Assembly: GCF_016859285.1 (NCBI RefSeq) | Contig: NC_053415.1 | Span: 24,866,001-24,930,000 of the forward strand | From: Xiphias gladius | Lineage: Eukaryota; Chordata; Actinopteri; Istiophoriformes; Xiphiidae | Reading direction: 5' to 3' | DNA length: 64,000 bases | In this document: positions 12,770 through 24,581 of the stretch, in pieces | Numbering within the stretch: position 1 is the first letter of the stretch | How the letters are laid out: the number at the start of each line of letters is the position of its first letter | Notes under the pieces: generated by a model | Told to the model about the DNA's origin: nothing | Seen by the model: the letters and a program-made list of their open reading frames with translations, nothing else | Databases searched by the model: none | Position numbers and translations under genes: made by a program

Positions 12770-13060
12770 AGCTTTGCCCTCTTCACCACAAGTGTCCAGT
12801 CCAATGTGAGGATTACTGCAGACACCACATCAGTCCACTGGACAGTCTCGGGCCCTGTCTTACTGTGATTCACGAAGACCCCGAGATACCTGGAGTGCGC
12901 AATTCACTGTTTTCTGGCAGCGTAGCGTGGCCTCAGCCTTGGTGGTGCGGACCCTCATCCCAGCGGCCTCACACTTGGCTACAAACTGTCCCAGTATACA
13001 CTGGAGGTCGCAGGTCACATTCTCAGACCACCACATTGAACAGACACAATCGCTGGACAT
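12770..13060 (-). mobile_element. LINE fragment (RT C-terminal segment)
   Basis: Minus-strand translation includes LGQFVAKCEAAGMRVRTTKA, then QKTVNCALQV. These match the QLALGRFAAECEAAGMRVST segment just after the catalytic core of a very common teleost LINE. The same segment occurs at 43724-44023. Truncated at both ends, with frame breaks. Confidence 0.75.
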
Positions 13061-13294
13061 GAGGGGTTAAAACAAGTTGCTTTCAGTCTATTTTGATTGA
13101 CACATTGACTCTTTTGACTGGAAAACCTATTATTATTCAGACTATTATTAGTTATGAAAGAGACTATTTAGTCAACGAAAGGTAGGTAGGTACTTGTATG
13201 AAGTGTTTACAGCGAAGTCTGGATTAGTGCTGCTGGGTTTCTGAAATGTCACAAACAAAATAGAATTCACCTCTATCGTACTGAGCTGTTCTCT

Positions 13295-13675
13295 CTTTTT
13301 TTGTGATTTGGGTGAATTGCCCCTTTAAGCAATGACTGCATCATGTGTTGATGTACTGAGGTTGCATCAGAAAGATCTCAGCTAAAAAAGTTTCTGTTTT
13401 CTTGGGCGAGCCATTTGTTTCTTAGAATACGATTGCATCATGTTTTGATTTGAACCCACCGCATCACGTTGGCGTTCGTTTTTTTTCCCCCCCAACATCT
13501 GATGTCCTCACTGATGTCATCATCTCACCCTCGTGCAAGCAGGTGTGAAAACTTTCTTAGCCACAGTATAAACGGCTGAGAAAGTTTTCACAACTGAGTT
13601 CAGTGTTCGGAGGCTAATTAGATGAGAAAGGTCTTAGTAACAGAATGGGCGTGTGTGTGTGTGTGTGTGTATATA
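13295..13675 (+). repeat. Diverged direct repeat, copy 2
   Basis: Partner of 11745-12160; ends with a GT tract at about 13650-13670. No coding content recognised. Confidence 0.5.
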
Positions 13676-13819
13676 TGTTTTGGTAAAACTGAACACGGCT
13701 TTATTTTTCGATTTAATTAACACTCAAGGGGAGCCAGCAGTGCTGTGTATTCACATTTGGCTTCGTGTAACGAATTCAAGCATCTTACCGATAGGATCTA
13801 ACTTCCTGTTAAGTTGGAG

Positions 13820-13990
13820 GAGCATTCAGACCCATTCTCTTTTTTTCACATTTTTTTCATGTTGCAGCGTTATTCTAAAATTGTTTAAATTCACTTTTTC
13901 CCCCCTCGTCAATCTGAACTCAATAACCCACGATGACGAATTGAAAAAACAGAACTGAAAGAGTTTTACAAATTTTGGTTTGTTTTGATC
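13820..13990 (+). mobile_element. Tc1-like terminal-region relic
   Basis: Contains cattcagaccc followed by strings equivalent to ttgcagccttattctaaaat, the aatctgaactcaataaccca block and the tgacgaattgaaaaaacaga block. This is the non-coding end region of teleost Tc1-type elements with long inverted repeats. No transposase sequence attached. Confidence 0.6.
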
Positions 13991-14358
13991 AGTTCTACTC
14001 TTATACATTCTAAGTATAAGGATCCCCCTGGTAGAGTGAGGAGAGTTGTTCATCATTTCCCCTGTAAAGTAGTTTCAAGTCTGATCCTTCATGTACCACG
14101 CTGCCTGATTATTGCAGCGGTTGCTGCATGTTGCTGGAATTCACATGTTCCCCCTGTGTTCACCAGCTAGTCGCCAACTCTGTCTGTCTATTATACCGTA
14201 GCAAAAGACTGCGGAAAGAAGAAAGGATGCTCTTATTTTGATATGAATTGTGTTTAATCACACGTTTAGTCTATGGCCACAAGTAATCCATGGTTTTCGC
14301 TGTCAGCCAAAATCTTCCTCTGTGTCCATCCCTGCACAGTATGTCAGGGTCAGGCTCT

Positions 14359-15489
14359 TCACATGAGGTTGGCGTCACGGGAGTCAGCCTGCAGTATCTG
14401 TAATGTAACAATAAGTCTAGTACTTCTTTTAAACCAGGGGTAGAAAAGGGCATAGATGATGGGGTTGAGAAAGGAATTAAAACACATCAGAAAAATCATA
14501 AAGGCCTCAGTTGAAGAACCAATCAAGATGTCGTGGCCTGTGAGAGAGACACAGTAATATGGAGAGTAACACATCAGAAACACAGCTATAAGAATACCAA
14601 GTGTCTTAGCTGCTTTTATCTCGGATTTTTTAACTTTCACAGTCTGCAAATGCTTGAGAGAGCAAGATGCAATGTGGGACTTCATGGCACGAGCCTGAGA
14701 CAAAGCCACCATGAACACTCTCGCGTACAGAATTACAATGACAGTAATGGGGGTAATGAAAGCGACAGCAAGATCAATAGCTCCTGTAATGTTGACCACA
14801 CATTCCCCATTACAGGATTTATACCTGCCTGGTTGCTTCAGGCTGTCATATAGAAGGATAACGCTATAGATAGCAGAATAGATCCAACACAGGAAAACAC
14901 ATATTGTACCGATTTTTGGAGTGACTTTGGTGGGGTAATGCAGAGGGTCACAAATGGCCACATAGCGGTCAACAGATATGAGAACCATGCTTCCTACGGA
15001 GGCAGAGATTACGATGACAGGTAACATGTAATACAGCGCACATTACGTCCCCCAGGATCCAGCAGGTCACTGTCATGAGTATCTCGCCTGGTATCACTAA
15101 GAGGCCTACAAGGAAATCTGAGACAGCCAGGGACAGGAGGAGGAGGTTGGTGGGGGTGTGGAGCTGCCTGCAATGAGAAAATATAAATTCTGAACGCTAT
15201 CACCAATATTATCATCATCAACAGTAATTGTGAAAACAGCAATAATGATTAAAAACCACAATATATCAAAGATAGTAGACTAGCAACCAACTGTAAATTT
15301 AGTGAAGGTTATGTGCCTGAAGTGAGAGATGGAGATGATGACAAGCAAGTTGAGAGTCACAGTGAGTAGAGAGATGATAGACATCAGAATGTAAATAAGC
15401 AGAGAGTCAGAGTGAGGAGGCTCTGGCTTCCTGCAGGAGGTGTTGAGTTGTGGAAAGCAGAGCTCAGCTCCCTCCATGGTCTCCGTCAT
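14359..15489 (-). pseudogene. TAAR C: frameshifted trace amine-associated receptor
   Basis: Exon 1 is 15489-15317 (173 bp, GC donor CTTCAG|GCACAT) and exon 2 is 15167-14359 (809 bp); the intron is only 149 bp. Exon 1 encodes MTETMEGAELCFPQLNTSC and TM1. Exon 2 starts normally ([18 protein letters not shown]) but loses frame near 15035-15038, between TM2 and TM3. A two-base deletion in what should read TGC GCT CTG TAT explains it: the length equals the 820 bp sister exon minus a 9-base ECL2 difference minus 2. From TM3 to the stop the frame is clean, with DRYVAICDPLHYPTKVT and the NSFLNPIIYALFYPWF signature. Position 3.32 is Pro and 5.42 is Asp. The body is otherwise well preserved, so it is either a very young pseudogene or an assembly error. 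Confidence 0.85.
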
Positions 15490-15784
15490 TAGAAAGAGGA
15501 GAAGCTGCTGAGCTCTGGCAACTCTCCGGCCAGAGCTCTCTGATATACTGACCTCTCTCTAGGTGTTTCTCCTCCTACCATATCTCCTGCCTCTGTTTCT
15601 CTCTCTTTCTCGCTGATGTAACTTGGTATGGGCATGCTGGGAGTAGCATGAGCTATCCCCTTTTTTCTTTTTTTTAAGAAGGCTCTGTTGACACTCAATT
15701 AGACACAGTCAGACCTGGAAGCCGCCCAGTACAACAACGGTTGTACGGACGCGTTGGCCACTGAGCATCTCCACAGATTGGTTA

Positions 15785-15895
15785 ACGGCGTTGCTCGAGG
15801 GCACCGCAGTGGTGGTAATGAGGGGTCCCGAGGATCAAACTGGCCACTCTAAGGTCACAAGCTCACTTCTCTAACATTTAGGCCACCGCTGGTGA
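15785..15895 (-). mobile_element. tRNA-derived SINE-like relic
   Basis: On the minus strand: ggcctaaatgttagagaagt, then gcttgtgacc and a B-box-like agtttgatcct. This is the usual order of a tRNA-related SINE head in teleosts. Degenerate, and the tail is unclear. Confidence 0.4.
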
Positions 15896-16389
15896 GTATC
15901 ATAACACCTTACTAGCTCACTCGTAGTGTTAGCTCTGGAGGCTTCATTACAATACACAGTTCTCGGTCCACAGGTCACTGAAGCATTTCTGATGTTCATG
16001 ACTATGATAAAATGCTGCCCTGGCATGTTTATGTGTCCCCTACAGAGACAGTCTCAGGTATGGGACAGTAGGGTCATCAACCCCATTGCACGGTAGTAGA
16101 AGTCTCCATAGCATAGTTTCTCTATCAGAGAGGACTGTTAAGTTCCGTTTTCAAGAGTAAAATGTCCCACTCAGTGTATATCATGGTCCTCCCTCATTTA
16201 ACATTTAATCATTTCAGGCCGATAAATCTCACAGCAAAAGTAATTGTATTTTCTCACACTGCACAGTAGTAAAATATGCAAGAGGAAAGGGCTTCAGAGG
16301 AGCACATAGATTTGTCACACCTAGATATTCCTGTAGCCAGGTTAAAAAATCGTGTGTAAAGCATTTCCAAAAGAGTGGAAGTTGGTACC

Positions 16390-16970
16390 GCAGGACGGAA
16401 TTTCCTGTAGTTGTAGTGGTCGGGTCGGGGTGTGGGGTTTGACCATGGCTTGGAGGCGGGAAAGAGCAGATCCTTTCTCTGCCCTGTAGGCCAGCACCAG
16501 AGTTTTAAACTGGATTCAAGCAGCCATAAGGAGCCGGTGTCGTCAATGGAGGAGAGGAGTGCTGTGAGAAAACTTACGGCTGACAGCCATGGAATTCTGC
16601 AGCATTCTGGATTAGCTACAGAGGTGTGATGGCAGATGGCAGCAGTTGTCCAGGAGGGCAATGACGGGAATCTGGCTGAGCACCTGGACTACCTTCTTGG
16701 TGAGGAAGTGGGCGAATCCTCCTGACCTTATAAAAAGGAGGAATCTACAGGACCTACTGCTGCAATGCTTGCTGAGGACCCCAGTTTATCATCCGGAGTC
16801 ACTCGCAGGTTCTTCGCTGTCTGAGTTGGCGCCACCAAGGTGTTGTCAATGGTGAAAGACAGAACTTGGTGAGGGGACCCTTTCCCCTGGAGGAACAGAA
16901 GTTCAGTCCTGCGCGGGTTGAGCTTTAGGTGGTGCCTTGACAGCCAATCAGAAATGTGTGCTTCCACCTG
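16390..16970 (-). mobile_element. LINE fragment (RT region)
   Basis: Minus-strand translation near 16960-16780 gives WLSRHHLKLNPRRTELLFLQ, then SFTIDNTLVAPTQTAKNLRV and a DDKL motif, a conserved stretch of L2/CR1-like LINE reverse transcriptases. The adjoining 16390-16720 is a repeat commonly found with it. Interrupted and truncated. Confidence 0.65.
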
Positions 16971-16974
16971 ACTG

Positions 16975-18000
16975 TCTGATGGGGGGTGGGGGGGGGGATT
17001 TATGGCAACACTTGTGTGTATGAAGAGGGTTCAATCCCCACTCAGATCCAGCCTGATACACGGCAATGAAAGAAGGAGTCCAAAAAGGCGTAAAACATAA
17101 GTAGTACTTCTTGAAAAATAACTTTGACAAGTGTTGCACTGGTAACACAAAACAATTGGACTCGAAAGCACCACTCAGGACACAGTTCAGGGTTTCACAA
17201 AAATCAGCATCTTTACTGGAGATCAGCTCGGCAAATGGCAGATGGATGAAGCGACAATTGCAAAAGGGCTGAGCAGAGGACACGGTCAAAGCCGGGCAAA
17301 CTAACGAAAACCAGGAACACTATCACTTTGAGAAGGCCGGAACGCTTGCCACAAAGAACAAAGACGAACTGGCACAGAGGGAAGGGAACACTGAGACTAA
17401 ATACACAGGGAAAGGGGGAGACAATTGGACACAGGTGCAACACATTAGAATGGGACAGACAATCACAAAGGCGGGAAACACAGGAGGGCAGGGAGTGTGA
17501 ATCTGAAATGAGGAGAGTTAACGACATCAAAACAAAACAGGAAATGGTCCACAAGGTGGCACTAAAGAGAAAAACATTACTTAGTTGAGAGAGACATGGC
17601 AGACGAGAACAAAATAAGTGGAACACAGAAAAAGTACATTTTTCACAGTAGGTTTCTCCCTTTTAGAGTTAAACTTTGAATTCTACTTCAAATTACCAAC
17701 TCCGTAACTAAATTGTGCTCTGGATATGTAGGGTTACCAGTGGCCAGTAGAGTGTGATGCAGCCCGGCTGTCGAACAAAGCCCAAACAACAAACGACTGA
17801 TTTTCATGACTCTGTTCTGTTTGTAAATCATTGAACAGGCCCACAGGATTCCTGCCATGGAGATTATGCTTTTGTACAGTAAATTGAATGGTTAAAGGGG
17901 ACAATTAACTAGATTTATATCTGATAAGTCACGGACAGGTAAACGACTCTATATCTATGCTAGTAGCTCTGTGCTAATTCAGTCTTTCTGAGAATTGGAT
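16975..18000. other. Repeat-like intergenic DNA, no gene recognised
   Basis: A 137-codon minus-strand open frame (17213-17626) has no domain, signal or splice partner. Its low-complexity Ser/Leu/Cys-rich composition resembles the untranslated part of an interspersed repeat. I do not call it a gene. Confidence 0.4.
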
Positions 18001-18889
18001 GAGCAGATTGTTTTTTGTTTGTTTCATCTGTATATAAAAAACAATGTAAGGGGATTATATTTACAGAAACTCTGGAATCAGATCTACAATGAGTAAAGTA
18101 AACTGACCTTTACATAATAAAAGAAAAACTAGGTAAAAATGAAAAAGTAGAAAGCGAAAATCCCTGCATTACAGATTGTTGGAGAGGAAGTATAAGTAGT
18201 AATTCAACACAGTAAAGGCCTTCTTTCTGAATTCTCTGACAAACCATTATAACGTTTTAATGATATGAACAGACTGGGTGCCTGTTTGTGAATGGACAAA
18301 CAGTGCGTGTCCATTTGACACAGAGGGAATGTATATTTTTTTATAGTATACAGTAGTTAATTAGGACGTAACCAGCTCCACCAGCTCCACCTCTGTGTTG
18401 TAATGTAACCCCCTATATACTGAGAAAAACGACCAGCAGTTTACACAGTTTGGTAATCATACTTTATCATATAAAAAGATGGGTACATAAGTCAAATCAC
18501 TGCAATGGGATAATGATATTCATCATCCATGAATCATCTAAATACCCATAACTTCAATTTCACCGACTTCACAACAAGAGAGGAAGCATAGACACTACTA
18601 ATGTGAAATAGCAGAGGGTAACTATTTCTGTCACAATACATGAAAATGAGCATGTTTTCACTTTTCAAAAATATTTAGACTTTTATAATCCACTGACTCA
18701 AAGTGAAGAAATGACTGTTCTGTTTGTAGAGACCATCTTATTTAGATAATCCACCGAATATCTCTGTAGTATGTTGGTTTAAAAAATGTATCTGGCCTGA
18801 TGTTAAGGTCATTTAAATGGCTGATTCCACGTTTGCATGTCCAAACACATTTCCTCAACACAGTATTTCAGTGTCTCCACAGTGTCTCC

Positions 18890-20023
18890 CTACAGGATCT
18901 TGGCCTCACTGGAGCCTGGCTTCAGCACTTGAAGGGTAACAATGAGTTTAATAGATTTTCTAAACCAGGGATAGAAAAGGGCATAGATCACAGGGTTTAG
19001 ACAGGAGTTGAAATAGAACAGACATATTACGAATGTAGCAGATGAAGCACTGAGTAAGGTGTCCTGGCCTGTAATTGTGAAACAGTAATATGGGCAGAGA
19101 CATATTAGAAAAACGACTACAACCACACCAAGAGTCCTGGCTGCTTTCAGCTCAGATTTCTTGGCAGTTACTTTCACTGAACGCCGCAGTGCGACGGCTG
19201 CAACGTGAGAGCGCATGGCACGAGCCTGGGACACAGCCACCACAAACACTCTCAGATACAGAACTATGATGACAGAAATGGGAATAATGAAGGTCAGAAT
19301 AAGATCTGCAACTTGTTCGATAGAGTTAAAGATAATCGCACACTCTCCAGCACAGGAAATGTACGTGTCTTGTTGTTTAAAGTTATCCTTGATCAGTGCA
19401 GTGTTGTAGAAGAGAGAACAGATCCAACATAGTGAAACACTGATCTGAACCCTTTTCACAGTGACTTTGGTGGGGTAATGCAGAGGGTCACAAATGGCCA
19501 CATAGCGGTCAACAGATATGAGAACCATGGTTCCTACCGAGGAAGACGTAACAATGAAGCCTAAAAAATAATAAAGAACACACATGAGGTCACTGAGGAA
19601 CCAGCAGCCGTCTAATACCAAAATGTGAAAGAACATGAGGAGCCCCACGAAGAAATCTGAGACAGACAGAGAGAGGAGGAGGAAGCTGGTGGGGGTGTGG
19701 AGCTGCCTGTGGAGAGCAACATCTTATCATTATTTGTAGTATCAATTATCAGTCCAACAGATAAAAACAGCATTTTTAAAAAACTTCCTGATTCTCTCAC
19801 AATCATTTTTTGTTCCTGTAAAGATACCAGTGTTAAAAACAGATGAAAGATGTGGTTACTTGAAGTGGGAGATGGAGATGATGACCAGCAGGTTGAGAGT
19901 CACGGTGAGCAGAGAGATGAAGGAGAGTATAATATAAATAAGCGCAGAGTCGGAGTGAGGACGCTTTGGCTTCCTGCAGGAGGTGTTGAGTTGTGGGAAG
20001 CAGAGTTCAGCTCCCTCCATCAT
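18890..20023 (-). CDS. TAAR D: trace amine-associated receptor (Gly3.32)
   Basis: Exon 1 is 20023-19860 (164 bp) and exon 2 is 19706-18890 (817 bp), giving 326 aa; the intron is 153 bp with a standard GT donor (CTTCAA|GTAACC). The start is the first ATG of MMEGAELC. An in-frame ATG 54 bases upstream (20077) is rejected because the same leader is out of frame in TAAR C. Seen: CFPQLNTSC, DFFVGLLMFF in TM2, DRYVAICDPLHYPTKVT, ECL2 with two Cys, and NSCLNPVIYALFYPWFRK. Position 3.32 is Gly (FLGFIVTSS), 5.42 is Asp (QVADLILTF) and 6.48 is Leu. Exon 1 protein is identical to that of TAAR E; differences gather in TM3, TM4/ECL2, TM5 and TM6-TM7. Intact. Confidence 0.93.
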
Positions 20024-20080
20024 CAGAGAGAGAGGAGGAGAGGAGAGGCGGCTGAGCTCTGGCAACTTTCTGACCAAAGC

Positions 20081-20102
20081 TCTGTGTCATATAACTTATC
20101 CA
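20081..20102 (-). promoter_or_regulatory. Shared upstream block of TAAR D
   Basis: Minus-strand GGATAAGTTATATGACACAG, a variant of the block upstream of A, F, G and I, at the same distance from the start. Identical in TAAR E. Confidence 0.35.
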
Positions 20103-20509
20103 GCTCTATGTTCCCTCCTCTGACAGTCTCCTGTTACTTAGAAACAAATGTCCCTCCTCCCTTGCTCTGGGCATCATCGTCCTTAGTCCCTCTGCTGGTG
20201 TGTGGTTACGTTTTAATTTTTGCACAACTGGAAATAAAATCCAAAACTCATGTAATCTTTCAACACGTTTTTATTGATTATAGATTATCCCAATAGAGGT
20301 GCACAAAGCATACGGCATATCTTAGTGTTGTTAAGGCCACAAACCAACCGGTTGCTAGATGTAGCCTTATATTTACCTTTTTTTCCTGAAATCTCACGCT
20401 GTTGCTTTAAGCTTATCACAAACCTGAAAACTAACTGAACCCTACAGAGTGGAGAAAACCACATGGAAAGATTGTTTCCACCAACTTGCACGGATTATTT
20501 TTGTCTTGG

Positions 20510-21955
20510 ACCCTCAGGAAGGAGCATTAACTGTACGACTGAGTAGATTACACCGACTGCGAACGTACACCAGACAACACATTGAACAACTGGTCGCTAA
20601 CCACTGGAGGTCCTGCAGTAGGCGACAAACAAATGTTCTTTAACCAAAACAAACATAGACAGCAACTAGCAGCTTCCTATTGGATTAAATTATTGTATTG
20701 CTGGCAGCCCACGACTTCCATAATAATTCGGTCTGACTATCAAGCGTAATCTGAAAATGTTTGATAACGGTCCCATGGGTGGCCTTAACTTTAGAGCTCA
20801 CGCCAGGAGGCCGGCTTAGTCTAGCATAAAGACTGGGTGCAGGGGGTAAGAGCTAAAATGGTTCTGTCCTAAATTTAAAGAACCCACACATTCAAGCTCT
20901 CTTATTGGCGAGTTGTTAGTGTTAGTTTTAGGTGGATATTATTTGTGCTATAGTTGCAAGACATATTGCAGCAACCAGGTCAAATAAGAAGAATGAATGC
21001 TAATAACAGAAAAGCCTCGCTGGTTCGCTTCTGCTCAGGTTCCAACAATCACACCAAAATTCTACAGGATCATGGTAGTACTGTGTAAGGGTGCTGTCAC
21101 CCTCCCTCTCAAATTTGGTACGTATCTTTAAAGGACAACTTTGAGTGTCTGTTTTGTCTCTAATCTGTAAATTACTAAGAAAGGCTCAGCCGAGCTTTCA
21201 CGTTTCAATGGTACGGCTGATACTTTCACCTTAACACGAGGACGGCAGAAAATTAGCCTGCGTGAGATGCTGCTAATCAAAATAGTTCCTCCTCCCCAGC
21301 ATGTCTCCAGTGATGCAGAAATCACTTCCAACGCGTCAGGGGATACAGGCCGTGAAAAAACCGGCCCGGACAATCTGTTGTAGACATCTGAACGGGATAG
21401 CACATTATGCAAAACGGCCTCACACCAGACATCATGCAAGCCCTGCGTAAATACAATTTGGATTTGGATCTGGGGTTTTAAAGTGATTGAGTGTGTAGCT
21501 CATGTGTTTAATTAACTTTACAGGTACGGGTCAGGTCTGGATTTGAGTCGAGGACAATTGCAGGTAACGTGTTGCTTCCAGTACTGAGCTACAGGGGTGT
21601 GGGGCGGTACTCTGCTTTGGCTTCTATTATGTTCAGGGTCAATTCGACAAATTTCAGTTTTTGAGTTGTCTGAAGTACGGGTTACCCTCTTTTCCTCCCT
21701 GAAATACCTTGACTTTTCCTAATTTAGGGTCATAATCTTACGTTTACACTACAGATGTGTTGCGGAACAGTTGAGCAGACACAAAATTAAAAAAAGCTGT
21801 CTGTGATGTACATTGTTGTTATGCCTGGTTTTACTGTGTTGACTGCCTCTGATTGGTCTGACAGATTCAAACGGTGTTGTCCCATATATGTCAATGCGTC
21901 CACAGATTTTGCCAGAGACCGAGGCTAAAAGGTGACTTGTTGTAATAACTTGTGG
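20510..21955. other. Intergenic stretch between duplication blocks, no gene recognised
   Basis: No linked exons, RNA gene or classifiable repeat seen. Small open frames here have no recognisable motif. Confidence 0.4.
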
Positions 21956-22021
21956 AGAATAATGAAAAAGTAAGGGACAGTATCGACGAAAACTGTGGGA
22001 TCGTATCTACAGTGAGTGTAA

Positions 22022-22737
22022 GACCCCTTTCACACCTGGCATTAACATGTGTCTCGAGTGATCTGATCACAAGTGGACGGCTCTAAGTACATCAGTTCAC
22101 ATCTGGCATTTGAGTGCGTCTCCACATGCTTCTCAAATGACCGCTTGTGATCGGATCTGACCTCCCCGCTCCATATACAAAAAGAAAAAAAAAAAACATA
22201 CGTCGTCCGGTTTGCAAGGACCAAGTGAGTTGTTGTTTTTAGCCGGAGGTAGGCAGCAAAGCACTTCCCGTACCTGGTCTGCCAGAAATTAAAAGAAGGA
22301 GACGAAATCAAAGTAATACATACTGGGTCTATTCCTTGGCGTGTTCCAGGCAAACCAAGTTGCCCAAGATGTTTGACACACTGGTAAAATATCTCTATGG
22401 GCTTTTTGGAAATTTTCAGACGTCGTGGACAAAGCCAGCTTAAGCAATTTTTACGGCTTTCCGTTAGTTGTCTGAAATGAATGAATATGTGCGTCCGCTA
22501 ACGCAGAGGACGTCAGTTGAGTAGGAGGTTCTTCAATGTGGCCAAAGACACATTTGCGTACATACTGCTAGAAGAACGTGGCCATACGTGGCCCAGTCCA
22601 CCTCCGAATGTGGTCTGAGCAATCGGATCTCAATGCGTCCGCAATGCATTTTGGGTGCATTTACACCTGTACTTTGAGCTGTCCGCTTGTGATTGGATCA
22701 CCCAAGACGCATGTTACTGCCAGATATGAAGAGGGCC
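22022..22737. mobile_element. Non-autonomous DNA transposon (PIF/Harbinger-like, TAA target duplication)
   Basis: A 716 bp insertion flanked by TAA (22019-22021 and 22738-22740). Its ends are long imperfect inverted repeats: the left begins GACCCCTTTCACACCTGGC and the right, read in reverse, begins GGCCCTCTTCATATCTGGC. Both continue to an ATCACAAG-GGAC block about 55 bases in. The paralogous block 1 has the uninterrupted site at about 18094. No transposase frame is present. TAA duplications fit the PIF/Harbinger superfamily; the assignment is inferred from that alone. Confidence 0.75.
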
Positions 22738-23384
22738 TAAGTCGACTGACCTTTACATATTAAAAGAAAAATAAGGACCACTTCATAAAATGAAAATCCC
22801 TGCATTGCTGTAACAGAAGTGTGTTATCAAAAAGGTAATAAATTGTGAGGAGAGAAATATTTATTAAAAAGTTGTTAAAGAGTATTGTCTGACAAACCAT
22901 AATAAAGTTTTACTGATATGAACCAATAGTGTGCTTGCCCGTGACTGTACAAACAGTGCGAGTCAATTTGACCAACAACATAATGGATGTAATTTTTTTT
23001 TTTTTTAAATAATAGGATTTTTAATAAAGGAAATTAACAAACTCCTTTGAGCAGCTTACATCTGTTGTACTCTTTCTAGAAACATGCATGTAATGTATAG
23101 GAATCACACATTATAATATAAAAAGCAGGGTACATAAGTCAAATCACTGCAATGGGATTATGATATTCATCATTCATTAATAATCTAAATACCCATAACT
23201 TTAAAGTCAATTTCACCGACTTCACAACAAGAGAGGAAGCATAGAAACTACTAATGTGAAAGTGCCAATGAATAGCAGAGGGTAATGCAGATTGTCATTT
23301 AAATGGCTGATTCCACGTTTACATGTCCGAACACATTTCCTCAACACAGTAAAGGCCTTATTTCAGTGTCTCCACAGTGTCTCC

Positions 23385-24502
23385 TTACAGGATCTTGGCC
23401 TCACTGGAGCCTGGCTTCAGCACTTGAAGGGTAACAATGAGTTTAATAGATTTTCTAAACCAGGGATAGAAAAGGGCATAGATCACAGGGTTTAGACAGG
23501 AGTTGAAATAGTACACATATATTACAAATGCAGCAGATAAAGGATTGAGTAAGGTGTCCTGGCCTGTAAGTGTGAAACAGTAATATGGGCAGAGACATAT
23601 TAGAAACACGACTACAACCACACCAAGAGTCCTGGCTGCTTTCAGCTCAGATTTCTTGGCAGTTACTTTCACTGAACGCCGCAGTGCGACGGCTGCAACG
23701 TGAGAGCGCATGGCACGAGCCTGGGACACAGCCACCACAAACACTCTCAGATACAGAACTATGATGACGGAAATGGGAATAATGAAGGTCAGAATAAGAT
23801 CTGCAACTTGTTCAATAAAATTTGCCATAATCACACACTCTCCAGCACAGGAATTGTGCGTGTTATCCTTGATCTGCATGCTGAGAAAAAAAAGAGAACA
23901 GATCCAACACAGACAAACACTGATCTGAACCCTTTTCACAGTGACTTTGGTGGGGTAATGCAGAGGGTCACAAATGGACACATAGCGGTCAACAGATAAG
24001 AGAACCATGGTTCCTACCGAGGAAGACGTAACAATGAAGCCTAAAACATAATTCAGAATACACATGAGGTCACTGAGGAACCAGCAGCCGTCTAATACCA
24101 AAATGTGAAAGAACATGAGGAGCCCCACGAAGAAATCTGAGACAGACAGAGAGAGGAGGAGGAAGCTGGTGGGGGTGTGGAGCTGCCTGTGGAGAGCAAC
24201 ATCTTATCATTATTTGTAGTATCAATTATCAGTCCAACAGATAAAAACAGCATTTTTACAAAGTTATTGATTCTCTTACAATCATTTTTTGTTCCTGTAA
24301 AGCTACCAGTGTTAAAAACAGATGAAAGATGTGGTTACTTGAAGTGGGAGATGGAGATGATGACCAGCAGGTTGAGAGTCACGGTGAGCAGAGAGATGAA
24401 GGAGAGTATAATATAAATAAGCGCAGAGTCGGAGTGAGGACGCTTTGGCTTCCTGCAGGAGGTGTTGAGTTGTGGGAAGCAGAGTTCAGCTCCCTCCATC
24501 AT
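23385..24502 (-). CDS. TAAR E: trace amine-associated receptor (Gly3.32), sister of D
   Basis: Exon 1 is 24502-24339 (164 bp) and exon 2 is 24186-23385 (802 bp), giving 321 aa; the intron is 152 bp with a GT donor. The N-terminus and TM1 are residue-for-residue the same as TAAR D, and so is the C-terminal tail. Exon 2 is 15 bases shorter because ECL2 lacks five residues (KDNTHNSCAGEC against KDNFKQQDTYISCAGEC). Other changes include VLGFIVTSS and DRYVSIC in TM3, FFLSMQ at the end of TM4, MANFIEQ before TM5 and NPLSAAFVIYVYYF in TM7. Position 3.32 is Gly, 5.42 Asp and 6.48 Leu. Intact. Confidence 0.93.
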
Positions 24503-24559
24503 CAGAGAGAGAGGAGGAGAGGAGAGGCGGCGGAGCTCTGGCAACTTTCTGACCAAAGC

Positions 24560-24581
24560 TCTGTGTCATATAACTTATCCA
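24560..24581 (-). promoter_or_regulatory. Shared upstream block of TAAR E
   Basis: Same sequence and distance from the start as in TAAR D (GGATAAGTTATATGACACAG on the minus strand); preserved by the duplication. Confidence 0.35.

Larger units (their letters stand above)
18040..20505. repeat. Tandem duplication block 1 (carries TAAR D)
   Basis: Collinear with 21960-25010. The match includes 3' flank, both exons, intron, the upstream block and about 400 bases of upstream DNA. Offset between copies is about 4.48 kb. Block 1 has an extra ~170 bases near 18625-18810 that block 2 lacks. Confidence 0.85.

Noticed and set aside
17213-17626. 137-codon minus-strand frame
   Set aside because: Low-complexity composition, no domain or splice partner, next to LINE sequence; likely a repeat.
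20024-20077. Upstream in-frame ATG giving MVRKLPEL extension in TAARs D and E
   Set aside because: The same leader is out of frame in TAAR C and the extension precedes the aligned start of all copies; treated as 5' leader.
19850-20296. 148-codon plus-strand frame, also at 24329-24757
   Set aside because: Runs antisense across exon 1 and the promoter of TAARs D and E; it recurs only because the block is duplicated and has no domain.
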